From contig NZ_RHPP01000033.1 of the NCBI RefSeq assembly GCF_003935715.1, positions 1-33,331 on the forward strand: a stretch of DNA of 33,331 bases, written 5' to 3'. The notes beneath the pieces are model-generated. The model had not been told where the DNA came from. It saw only the letters and a program-made list of their open reading frames with translations, and did not search any database. A program made the position numbers and the translations under genes. Positions 17,259-23,750 of the stretch are shown in pieces. This DNA comes from Stenotrophomonas sp. 278. Lineage in GTDB: Bacteria; Pseudomonadota; Gammaproteobacteria; Xanthomonadales; Xanthomonadaceae. Position 1 is the stretch's first letter; the number at the start of each line of letters is the position of its first letter.

Positions 17259-17780
17259 ATGCACTGTCCGTTCTGCCAGCATGCCGATACCCGGGTGATT
17301 GACTCGCGCGTCTCTGAAGACGGCGCGACAATCCGCCGTCGGCGTGAGTGCGAGGCCTGTAACGAGCGCTTCAGCACGCTGGAAACCATCGAATTGAAGC
17401 TGCCGGCCATCGTCAAAAGCGACGGCAGCCGGGAAGCCTTCGACCCGCGCAAGCTGCGGGTGGGCTTCGACCGCGCGCTGCAGAAGCGTGCCGTGCCGGA
17501 AGAGAAGATCGAGCTGGCCGTGCGCGCGGTGATGCACCAGCTGCGCATCTGCGGCGAGCGCGAAATTCCCTCGATCAAGGTCGGCGAGTTCGTGATGAAC
17601 GAGCTGCGCAAGCTCGACCATGTGGCCTACGTGCGCTTCGCTTCGGTGTACCGCAGCTTCGAGGACGTGGCTGATTTCCGCGAGGAAATCGAGAAACTCG
17701 AACGCGACCTGCCGGCCAGCACCGAGCAGCTTCAGCTGCTGGGCGATGTGATTGCGCTGACCAAGAAGAAGAAAGGCTGA
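17259..17780 (+). CDS. nrdR: Transcriptional repressor NrdR
   Basis: NrdR represses ribonucleotide reductase genes when dATP/ATP levels signal enough deoxynucleotides. The product shows the zinc ribbon with Cys3, Cys6, Cys31 and Cys34 (MHCPFC and CEAC). It is followed by the ATP-cone, with [20 protein letters not shown] binding the nucleotide. The 173-residue length is slightly longer than many homologues because of a Lys-rich tail (LTKKKKG). The ATG at 17259 is set by the zinc ribbon, which must start there. No reductase gene or NrdR box pair was recognised in the window, so its targets are elsewhere. ribD starts 22 bases downstream, consistent with the widespread nrdR-ribD pairing. Confidence 0.97.
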   Translation: MHCPFCQHADTRVIDSRVSEDGATIRRRRECEACNERFSTLETIELKLPAIVKSDGSREAFDPRKLRVGFDRALQKRAVPEEKIELAVRAVMHQLRICGEREIPSIKVGEFVMNELRKLDHVAYVRFASVYRSFEDVADFREEIEKLERDLPASTEQLQLLGDVIALTKKKKG

Positions 17781-17802
17781 TTGACGCGATACCATCGCGT
17801 CC

Positions 17803-18882
17803 ATGACCTTCTCCGCACTCGACCACCTGCACATGGCCCGCGCGCTGCGCCTGGCCGAACGCGCTGCCTATACCACGCGCCCCAATCCCATGGTTGGCTG
17901 TGTCATCGCCCTTGGCGAGCAGGTGGTGGGTGAGGGCTGGCACCAGCGCGCCGGTGGGCCGCATGCGGAAATCCATGCACTGCGTGCCGCGGGCGACGCG
18001 GCACGCGGGGCCACCGCCTACGTCACCCTTGAGCCCTGTGCCCATTACGGCCGCACGCCGCCTTGTGCACTGGCGCTGATCGAGGCCGGGGTAGGGCGGG
18101 TGGTGGCGGCGATGCGCGACCCGTTCCCCAAAGTCGACGGCGGCGGCTTCACGCTGCTGCGCGACGCCGGCATCGAGGTTGCCGAAGGACTGATGGCGAC
18201 ACCGGCACGCGAGCTGAATCACGGCTTCCTGTCGCGGATCGAGCGCGGCCGTCCGTGGCTTCGGGTCAAGCTGGCGGCGAGCCTGGATGGACGTACTGCC
18301 ATGGCCGACGGCAGTTCCAAGTGGATCACCGGGACCGCTGCGCGTGAGGATGTGCAGCACTGGCGTGCACGCGCCGGGGCGATTCTGACCGGGGCCGGCA
18401 CCGTGCTGGCCGACGATCCGCAATTGACGGTGCGGTTGCCGGGCGTGGAGGTGGTGCCGCCGTTGCGGGTGGTGCTGGATGCGCAGCTGCGTACGCTTGC
18501 GCAGCGCCGTGTGCGTGAGGGCGATGCGGCCACGCTCTACCTGCATGGCGAAGACGTGCGTGCGCCGGCCGACACTGACGCGCAGTTCCAGGCGCTGCCG
18601 CTGCGCGACGGGCGCTTCGACCTGCCAGCGGTGATGGCGCTGCTGGCTGAGCGCGAGATCAACGAGGTGCATACAGAGGCAGGCGCGACGCTGTCTGGTG
18701 CGTTGCTGTGTGCCGAACTGGTCGACGAACTGCTGCTGTACCAGGCACCCACGCTGCTGGGAGAGCAGGGCCGGCCACTGCTGGACGGGCTGGGTATTGC
18801 CGCGATGGACCAACAGCGCAGGCTGCGCGTGGTTGACCAGCGCCAGGTTGGCGATGACCTGCGCCTGCTGCTGCGGCCATGA
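17803..18882 (+). CDS. ribD: Bifunctional riboflavin biosynthesis deaminase/reductase RibD
   Basis: RibD catalyses two steps between GTP cyclohydrolase II and lumazine synthase: deamination of the pyrimidine ring and NADPH-dependent reduction of the ribose. The N-terminal deaminase has the zinc site His54-Ala-Glu56 and the PCAHYGRTPPC loop with Cys79 and Cys88. The C-terminal reductase begins near residue 148 with PWLRVKLAASLDGRTA and includes the nucleotide-binding TGAGTVLADDPQLTVRLPG region. At 359 residues it is the normal length. It is likely co-transcribed with nrdR. It is cut off from the other riboflavin genes by a terminator and an inverted gene, so it is not under the FMN riboswitch at 19733, unlike ribE, ribB and ribH. 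Confidence 0.96.
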   Translation: MTFSALDHLHMARALRLAERAAYTTRPNPMVGCVIALGEQVVGEGWHQRAGGPHAEIHALRAAGDAARGATAYVTLEPCAHYGRTPPCALALIEAGVGRVVAAMRDPFPKVDGGGFTLLRDAGIEVAEGLMATPARELNHGFLSRIERGRPWLRVKLAASLDGRTAMADGSSKWITGTAAREDVQHWRARAGAILTGAGTVLADDPQLTVRLPGVEVVPPLRVVLDAQLRTLAQRRVREGDAATLYLHGEDVRAPADTDAQFQALPLRDGRFDLPAVMALLAEREINEVHTEAGATLSGALLCAELVDELLLYQAPTLLGEQGRPLLDGLGIAAMDQQRRLRVVDQRQVGDDLRLLLRP

Positions 18883-18909
18883 AAAAACGGGCCCCTTGCG
18901 GGGCCCGTT
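18882..18909 (-). terminator. Terminator between ribD and the Ax21-like gene
   Basis: AACGGGCCCC (18886-18895) and GGGGCCCGTT (18900-18909) pair perfectly with a four-base loop. The six A residues at 18882-18887 become a T-run on the minus strand, so it is a strong intrinsic terminator for the minus-strand gene. It may also serve ribD, whose stop codon it touches. Confidence 0.85.
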
Positions 18910-18942
18910 CGACCATGGCGCGGCGATGAAACCGCAGCCCGA

Positions 18943-19572
18943 TCAGAAACTGGCGCGCACGCCCACCGAGTACTGGGTGATGTCGTCGAAGTACTGTGCT
19001 TCGCCGACCAGGCCCCAGTTCCGGGTGAAGTTGATCTGGCCACCCAGGGTGCCGATCCACACGCCGTCCATGTCGCTGCCGTCGATGTAGCCGGCCTTCA
19101 GCCAGGCTTCGGTGCGGCGCGAGGGCTTGCCACGCACGCCCAGGGTGGCACGGCCGGCATTGGTGTGTTCCTCGACGCGGTCGCTGAACTGGCCGTCCTC
19201 GAACTTCACTTCATTGTTGATTCGCATCCACGCGATGTCGGTGGTGAAGTCCAGGCGGTCGCTGATCGGCATGTGGTAGCCGATGCCCAGCTCCGGCTGC
19301 TCGATGGTGTTCTTCAGCCTGTACGAACCGATGCTGTCTTCCAGGTCGTAGGTCTCGGACACGGTGCTGTAGCCACCGAACACATTGACCTGCTCGGCAA
19401 TCGCGAACGAACCGCGGATGTAGCCGCCGTCCAGCTTCGGGTTGCTGCCCGGCTGGCTGATCTGGAGCTGGGTCCAGCCGCCTTCAACATAGGTGTAGCT
19501 CAGGGCTTCGGCGGAAGCGGCGAGCGGAGCAGCTGCCAGCAGGGCGGCGGCCAGAACGAGAATCTTGCGCAT
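18943..19572 (-). CDS. Ax21-family outer membrane beta-barrel protein
   Basis: A 209-residue precursor with a signal peptide (MRKILVLAAALLAAAPLAASA) and an eight-stranded barrel pattern ending in Phe (ITQYSVGVRASF). Segments such as LSYTYVEGGWTQL, VFGGYSTVSETY and NWGLVGEAQYFDD match the Ax21 family of Xanthomonas and Stenotrophomonas, outer-membrane or vesicle proteins earlier proposed as quorum signals, a proposal later withdrawn. Only the barrel location should be inferred here. AAGGAA lies six bases before the ATG. The gene is inverted between ribD and the riboswitch, with its own terminator and an A/T-rich promoter region shared with the riboflavin operon (around 19650-19700). A GCCCC/GGGGC hairpin (19607-19621) lies in its leader. 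Confidence 0.85.
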   Translation of the reverse strand: MRKILVLAAALLAAAPLAASAEALSYTYVEGGWTQLQISQPGSNPKLDGGYIRGSFAIAEQVNVFGGYSTVSETYDLEDSIGSYRLKNTIEQPELGIGYHMPISDRLDFTTDIAWMRINNEVKFEDGQFSDRVEEHTNAGRATLGVRGKPSRRTEAWLKAGYIDGSDMDGVWIGTLGGQINFTRNWGLVGEAQYFDDITQYSVGVRASF

Positions 19573-19697
19573 GGCGGTTCCTTGGGATTGAGGTCCATTT
19601 CAGCCGGCCCCGTCATGGGGCGGCACGGCGGCGGTCATCGCTGCGGCGCGGAGTTTAACAAATACTTTACAGAAAGCGAGCGCTCAGCCTGGGCTGC

Positions 19698-19703
19698 TAC
19701 AAT
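19698..19703 (+). promoter_or_regulatory. Probable -10 element of the riboflavin operon
   Basis: TACAAT lies about 30 bases before the FMN riboswitch, which places transcription start near 19710. A -35 box at standard spacing is not obvious. Confidence 0.5.
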
Positions 19704-19732
19704 GCGCGGGCCGGTTCGCCGGCATAACCAAA

Positions 19733-19872
19733 CGTCTTCAGGGCGGGGTGTGATTCCCCACCGGCGGTAGGTGCGCAAGCACGAGCCCGCGAGCGCTTCC
19801 GGCTGTCGCCGGAAGGTCAGCAGATCCGGTCCAATGCCGGAGCCGACGGTATAGTCCGGATGAAAGAAGACG
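19733..19872 (+). ncRNA. FMN riboswitch (RFN element)
   Basis: The RNA carries the conserved RFN segments in order: AGGGCGGGGTG, GATTCCCCACCGGCGGTA, AGCCCGCGAGCG, GGTCAGCAGATCCGGT, GCCGACGGTATAGTCCGGAT and GAAAGAAGAC. The closing helix P1 is formed by CGTCTTC (19733-19739) and GAAGACG (19866-19872). It binds FMN and lowers expression of the riboflavin genes downstream. The expression platform at 19873-19955 contains GGGC/GCCC (19891-19903), a short CCGC/GCGG hairpin followed by five T (19923-19927), and the ribE ribosome site. Whether it acts on termination or translation is not clear from the sequence. Confidence 0.97.
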
Positions 19873-19955
19873 GTGCTCCAGGGCCTGCCAGGGCTCTGTG
19901 CCCGCCTGTTTGCCTTGCGGCGTTTTTCGCTCATCTTTTCGCGGAGAACGTTCCT

Positions 19956-20585
19956 TTGTTTACCGGAATCATCGAAGGCGTCGGCCATGTGGCCGCACGC
20001 GACCCCCTCGGCGGCGACGTCCGCTTTACCTTCCACGTCGGCAGCCTGCCGTTCGACAACGTCCAGCTGGGCGAAAGCATCGCCATCAATGGCGTGTGCC
20101 TGACCGTGATCGCCTTTGACGCGGTCTCGTTCCAGGCTGATGCCTCGACCGAGACCCTGGGCCTGACCACGCTGGGCCAGCTGGCCGACGGCGCGATCAT
20201 CAATCTGGAGCGCGCCATGCGCCCGACCGACCGCCTCGGCGGCCATCTGGTCAGCGGCCATGTCGACGGGCTCGGCGAAGTGGTGTCCATCCATGACGAC
20301 GCCCGCGCGCAACGCTGGCGCTTTGCCGCGCCGGCCGCGCTGCTGCGCTACATCGCAAAAAAGGGTTCGATCTGCGTGGATGGCGTGAGCCTCACCGTCA
20401 ATGAAGTGGATGACGCCGGCTTCGAGGTCGCGCTGATTCCGCACACCGTCGCCCACACCGCCTTTGCCGCCACGCAGGTCGGCAGCGCGGTCAACCTGGA
20501 AATCGATCTGGTCGCCCGCTACGTGGAGCGCCTTGTCGGCCTGCCGACCAACGGCCGGCAGCTGCCGCCGGAGGAACACGCATGA
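19956..20585 (+). CDS. ribE: Riboflavin synthase alpha subunit
   Basis: The enzyme dismutates two molecules of 6,7-dimethyl-8-ribityllumazine to riboflavin and a pyrimidine that is recycled by RibH. The product begins FTGIIEGVGHV, the invariant family start, so the start is the TTG at 19956 with GGAG (19943-19946) nine bases upstream. An open frame continues up to an ATG at 19860, but that lies in the riboswitch. Two lumazine-binding barrels are visible, each with the motif pair: SIAINGVCLTV with RLGGHLVSGHVDG in the first, and SICVDGVSLTVNEV in the second. The 209-residue length is normal. It is first in the riboswitch-controlled operon and its stop overlaps the next start (ATGA). The rare start codon may help keep basal translation low. 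Confidence 0.95.
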   Translation: MFTGIIEGVGHVAARDPLGGDVRFTFHVGSLPFDNVQLGESIAINGVCLTVIAFDAVSFQADASTETLGLTTLGQLADGAIINLERAMRPTDRLGGHLVSGHVDGLGEVVSIHDDARAQRWRFAAPAALLRYIAKKGSICVDGVSLTVNEVDDAGFEVALIPHTVAHTAFAATQVGSAVNLEIDLVARYVERLVGLPTNGRQLPPEEHA

Positions 20586-21679
20586 ACTTCGCCCCCATTC
20601 CCGAGATTCTGGAAGACATCCGCCAGGGCCGCATGGTCGTCATCGTCGACGACGAGGACCGTGAGAACGAAGGCGATCTGATCATGGCCGCCGAGCTGGT
20701 CAAGCCGTCGGACATCAATTTCATGGTCACCCACGGGCGTGGCCTGGTGTGCCTGCCGCTGACCCGCGAGCGTGCCGCCGACCTGGGCCTGGCCCCGATG
20801 GTGCAGGCCAACACGGCGCAGTTCCAGACCAATTTCACGGTCAGCATCGAAGCGGCCGAGGGCGTCACCACCGGCATTTCCGCCTACGACCGTGCCCACA
20901 CCATCCGCACGGCGGTGAAGCCGGACGCAAAGCCGAGCGACCTGCACCAGCCGGGGCACATCTTCCCCCTGATCGCCCAGCCAGGCGGGGTGTTGACCCG
21001 TGCCGGCCACACCGAGGCCGGCGTCGACCTGGCCATGCTGGCCGGGCTGGAACCGGCTGGCGTGCTGGTGGAGATCCTCAATCCCGATGGCAGCATGGCG
21101 CGCCGACCGGAGCTGGAAGTGTTCGCCCGCGAACATGGACTGAAGATCGGCTCCATCGCCGACCTGATCGCCTACCGCCTGGCCACCGAGAAGACCGTCG
21201 AGCGGGTGGACGAGCGCGAGATCGACACCGAGTTCGGGCCGTTCACCCTGGTTACCTACCGCGACCGCATCGCCCATGACGTGCACTTCGCCATGGTCCG
21301 CGGCAGCGTGGACGCCGAGCCGACCCTGGTCCGCGTGCAGGTGGAAAACCCCTTGGCTGACCTGCTGCACTGGCGTCGCGACGACTTCGGCGTGGCCGCC
21401 ACCGATGCGCTGCGCGCCATTGCCGCGGCCGAACGCGGGGTGATGGTGGTGCTCTCGGCCCCGCGCGACGGCCAGGCCCTGCTGGCCCGCCTGCGTCAGC
21501 AGCCGCAACCGGTCGCCCCGGGCAAGGACAAGGACGTGAGTCAGTGGCGGCGCAACGGGGCCGGCGCGCAGATCCTCTCCGACCTGGGCCTGGGCAAGCT
21601 GCGCGTGCTCGGCACTCCGCGCCGCCAGATCGGCCTGTCCGGGTACGGCCTGGAAGTTGTCGAGACCGTCACCCCGTAG
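20582..21679 (+). CDS. ribB: 3,4-dihydroxy-2-butanone-4-phosphate synthase with degenerate RibA domain
   Basis: The N-terminal domain (to about residue 205) makes the four-carbon unit of lumazine from ribulose 5-phosphate. It has the catalytic [13 protein letters not shown] (21-33), the [10 protein letters not shown] loop, and [15 protein letters not shown]. The C-terminal domain aligns in outline with GTP cyclohydrolase II, but the zinc site is absent. Where active enzymes read VRVHSxCLTGDVFGSxRCDCG, this protein has [15 protein letters not shown] and contains no cysteine after residue 57. It is therefore probably a RibB enzyme with a non-catalytic RibA-like (RibX) tail, a form known in other proteobacteria. 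GTP cyclohydrolase II must be supplied by another gene outside this window. GGAGGA precedes the ATG. The TAG stop is the TAG of a SMAG repeat. Confidence 0.93.
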   Translation: MNFAPIPEILEDIRQGRMVVIVDDEDRENEGDLIMAAELVKPSDINFMVTHGRGLVCLPLTRERAADLGLAPMVQANTAQFQTNFTVSIEAAEGVTTGISAYDRAHTIRTAVKPDAKPSDLHQPGHIFPLIAQPGGVLTRAGHTEAGVDLAMLAGLEPAGVLVEILNPDGSMARRPELEVFAREHGLKIGSIADLIAYRLATEKTVERVDEREIDTEFGPFTLVTYRDRIAHDVHFAMVRGSVDAEPTLVRVQVENPLADLLHWRRDDFGVAATDALRAIAAAERGVMVVLSAPRDGQALLARLRQQPQPVAPGKDKDVSQWRRNGAGAQILSDLGLGKLRVLGTPRRQIGLSGYGLEVVETVTP

Positions 21680-21697
21680 AGCCGGGCTTGCCCGGCT
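21676..21697 (+). repeat. SMAG repeat overlapping the ribB stop codon
   Basis: GTAG (21676-21679), then AGCCGGGC, a TT loop and GCCCGGCT. The TAG is the stop codon of ribB. First of three related hairpins in this gap. Confidence 0.8.
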
Positions 21698-21706
21698 GCG
21701 AGCTCC

Positions 21707-21728
21707 ATAGAGCCGGGCTTGCCCGGCT
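21707..21728 (+). repeat. SMAG-type repeat, second of the cluster
   Basis: Identical to the previous hairpin except that the head reads ATAG instead of GTAG. Stem arms are AGCCGGGC (21711-21718) and GCCCGGCT (21721-21728). Confidence 0.75.
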
Positions 21729-21743
21729 GTCCGGCCAACCGCC

Positions 21744-21766
21744 AGCCGGGCAGAGCCCGGCTCTAC
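21744..21766 (-). repeat. SMAG repeat, third of the cluster, inverted
   Basis: On the minus strand GTAG (21766-21763) heads arms AGCCGGGC and GCCCGGCT around a TCT loop. Because it is inverted to the two others, any of them can pair with it to make longer hairpins between ribB and ribH. Confidence 0.8.
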
Positions 21767-21768
21767 GC

Positions 21769-21774
21769 TAGAAT
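21769..21774 (+). promoter_or_regulatory. Possible -10 element for ribH
   Basis: TAGAAT begins three bases after the last SMAG hairpin, 30 bases before ribH. It could start a ribH-nusB-thiL transcript independent of the FMN riboswitch. No -35 is seen; its place is occupied by the repeat. Confidence 0.4.
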
Positions 21775-21803
21775 ACCCGCCATCTATTGGACCCCTACTG
21801 ACC

Positions 21804-22271
21804 ATGAGCCACTACGAAGGCGACCTCCGCACGCCGGAAACGGCCCGTTTTGCCATCCTTGCCAGCCGCTGGAACGCCCGCATCACCGACGTGCTGGTCG
21901 CAGGCGCACGCCAGAGCCTGGCCGGCAACGGCATCGCAGAAGCCGACATCGACGTGATCCGCGTTCCGGGTGCCTGGGAGCTGCCGCTGGTGGCTGCCCG
22001 TCTGGCCGCCGCGCACGAACATGCCGCCATCATCACCCTGGGCTGCGTGATCCGGGGTGACACCCGTCATTACGAACACGTCGCCGACCGTTGTGCGGAA
22101 GGCCTGATGCGCGTACAGCTGGACTTCGGCGTGCCGGTGCTCAATGGCGTGCTGGCGGTCGAGCGTGCCGAAGATGCCGAGGCACGCGCCGGTGGCAGCC
22201 ATGGCAACAAGGGCGAAGAGGCCGCATTGGCGGCCCTGGAAATGGTCAATCTTCTGGAGCAGTTGCCGTGA
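21804..22271 (+). CDS. ribH: 6,7-dimethyl-8-ribityllumazine synthase
   Basis: RibH condenses the pyrimidine made by RibD with the four-carbon unit made by RibB, giving lumazine, the substrate of RibE. The 155-residue product has the family motifs: [14 protein letters not shown] at the N-terminus (Trp takes the place of the common Phe), [37 protein letters not shown] and the C-terminal [17 protein letters not shown] at 21804 has only weak ribosome-site similarity. The gene is separated from ribB by about 125 bases of SMAG repeats. Its stop overlaps the nusB start (GTGA), showing tight coupling to nusB. Confidence 0.96.
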   Translation: MSHYEGDLRTPETARFAILASRWNARITDVLVAGARQSLAGNGIAEADIDVIRVPGAWELPLVAARLAAAHEHAAIITLGCVIRGDTRHYEHVADRCAEGLMRVQLDFGVPVLNGVLAVERAEDAEARAGGSHGNKGEEAALAALEMVNLLEQLP

Positions 22272-22747
22272 ACAATAAATCCCCGGGCAAGCCGTCCGGC
22301 AAGCCGGTCCGCCGCGATGGCATCGACCCGGTGCTGCGCTCGCGCGCACGCCGTCGCGCCCTGCAGGCGATCTACGCCTGGCAGATCTCCGGCGGCAACG
22401 CGCAGAGCCTGCTGAGCCAGTTCGCCCACGAACAGGCCCGTGAAATCGCCGACCTGGCGTATTTCGAGGCGCTGGTGCATGGCGTGCTGGACAACCGCAA
22501 GGACCTGGACGAGGCGATGACCCCGTACCTGGACCGCAGCGTGGAAGAAGTGGACGCCATCGAGCGCGCTGCGCTGCGCGTGGCCGCCTACGAGCTGCGC
22601 TTCCGACTCGACGTGCCCTATCGCGTCGTGATCAACGAAGCGATCGAGTCGGTCAAGCGGTTCGGCTCCGAGCACGGCCACACCTATGTCAACGGCGTGC
22701 TGGACCGCGCCGCGGTGGAATGGCGCAAGGTCGAAAGCGGCGGCTGA
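22268..22747 (+). CDS. nusB: Transcription antitermination protein NusB
   Basis: NusB pairs with ribosomal protein S10 (NusE), binds boxA RNA and promotes antitermination of rRNA transcription. The 159-residue product has a basic N-terminal tail (residues 1-30) and the all-helical NusB fold: [17 protein letters not shown], the [19 protein letters not shown] segment and [22 protein letters not shown]. It ends [18 protein letters not shown], also typical. The start is the GTG at 22268 with GGAG nine bases upstream (22255-22258). The ribH-nusB-thiL order is widely conserved in proteobacteria. Confidence 0.95.
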   Translation: MNNKSPGKPSGKPVRRDGIDPVLRSRARRRALQAIYAWQISGGNAQSLLSQFAHEQAREIADLAYFEALVHGVLDNRKDLDEAMTPYLDRSVEEVDAIERAALRVAAYELRFRLDVPYRVVINEAIESVKRFGSEHGHTYVNGVLDRAAVEWRKVESGG

Positions 22748-22754
22748 CCGCCTC

Positions 22755-23720
22755 ATGGCGCTGGCTGAGTTCTCGCTGATCGACCGCATCCGTGCGCGCA
22801 CCGCCGCGCGTGCGGACATCGCACTGGGAATCGGCGATGACGCCGCGCTGCTGCAGCCGCAGGCCGGCCTGCAGCTGGTGGTGACCGCCGATACCCTCAA
22901 CAGTGGCGTGCACTTCCCGGCAGAAACGCCGGCGGCCGACATCGGCTGGAAGACCCTCGCGGTCAATCTCTCCGATCTGGCCGCGATGGGTGCGCAGCCG
23001 GCATGGTGCACATTGGCCCTGTCACTGCCGACCGCGGACGAGGGCTGGATTGACGGCTTTGCCGATGGGTTCTTTGCCCTGGCCGATGCGCACGACATCG
23101 TGCTGATCGGGGGCGATACCACGCGCGGGCCGCTGTCGTTGTCGGTCACCGCGATGGGTCAGCTGGCACCCGGCAGTGCCCTGCGTCGCGACGCCGCGCA
23201 GGAAGGTGATGACATCTGGGTGAGCGGCACGCTGGGCGACGCCGCCATCGCACTGCGTGCCTGGCAGGCAGGCACGCTGGATGTGCGCGCGACAGCAGAC
23301 GACGCACAGGTGGAGTATCTGCGCCAGCGGCTGGCACGACCCACGCCGCGCGTGGCGCTGGGACGCGCGCTGATCGGTCTGGCCCACGCCGCGGTCGATG
23401 TCTCCGACGGTCTGCTCGCCGACCTGGGCCATATCTGCGCGCGCAGTGGCCTGGGTGCGCGAATCGACCCGGGCAGCCTGCCGCTCTCGGCCGCAGCGCG
23501 TGCGCGGGTGGGGGACACCCATGCACGCGATGCCGCGTTGCGCGGCGGCGATGACTACGAGCTGTGCTTCACCGCCCCGCCGTCGAAACGCGAAGCGGTG
23601 CAGGCGGTGGGTGTGCGGCTGTCGCTGCCGCTCACCCGGCTGGGCTCCATGGTGAAGGGACAAGGCGTGGACGCAGCCGGGCATGAGCGCGATACGCCCG
23701 GCTACGAGCACTTCCTTTGA
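22755..23720 (+). CDS. thiL: Thiamine-monophosphate kinase
   Basis: ThiL phosphorylates thiamine monophosphate to the active cofactor thiamine pyrophosphate with ATP. The 321-residue product shows the AIR-synthase-like fold motifs: GIGDDAALLQP for metal and ATP, NLSDLAAMGAQP, LIGGDTTRGPLSLSV, AVDVSDGLLADLGHI and GGDDYELCFTAPP. The ATG at 22755, seven bases after the nusB stop, fits the family start (LAEFSLIDRIRAR). The gene ends the riboflavin operon and faces the second autotransporter gene with only 30 bases between the stop codons. No terminator hairpin is visible in that gap. Confidence 0.95.
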   Translation: MALAEFSLIDRIRARTAARADIALGIGDDAALLQPQAGLQLVVTADTLNSGVHFPAETPAADIGWKTLAVNLSDLAAMGAQPAWCTLALSLPTADEGWIDGFADGFFALADAHDIVLIGGDTTRGPLSLSVTAMGQLAPGSALRRDAAQEGDDIWVSGTLGDAAIALRAWQAGTLDVRATADDAQVEYLRQRLARPTPRVALGRALIGLAHAAVDVSDGLLADLGHICARSGLGARIDPGSLPLSAAARARVGDTHARDAALRGGDDYELCFTAPPSKREAVQAVGVRLSLPLTRLGSMVKGQGVDAAGHERDTPGYEHFL

Positions 23721-23750
23721 TCCTCCGCTTTGGTCACTCGTGGTTGCGAC

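Noticed and set aside
15843-17834. Minus-strand open frame opposite glyA and nrdR
   Set aside because: Both plus-strand genes are strongly recognised. The antisense frame arises from third-position GC bias.
19860-19955. Upstream ATG frame (MKEDGAPG) leading into ribE
   Set aside because: The ATG lies in the last part of the FMN riboswitch, and the conserved FTGIIEG start of riboflavin synthase begins at the TTG at 19956.
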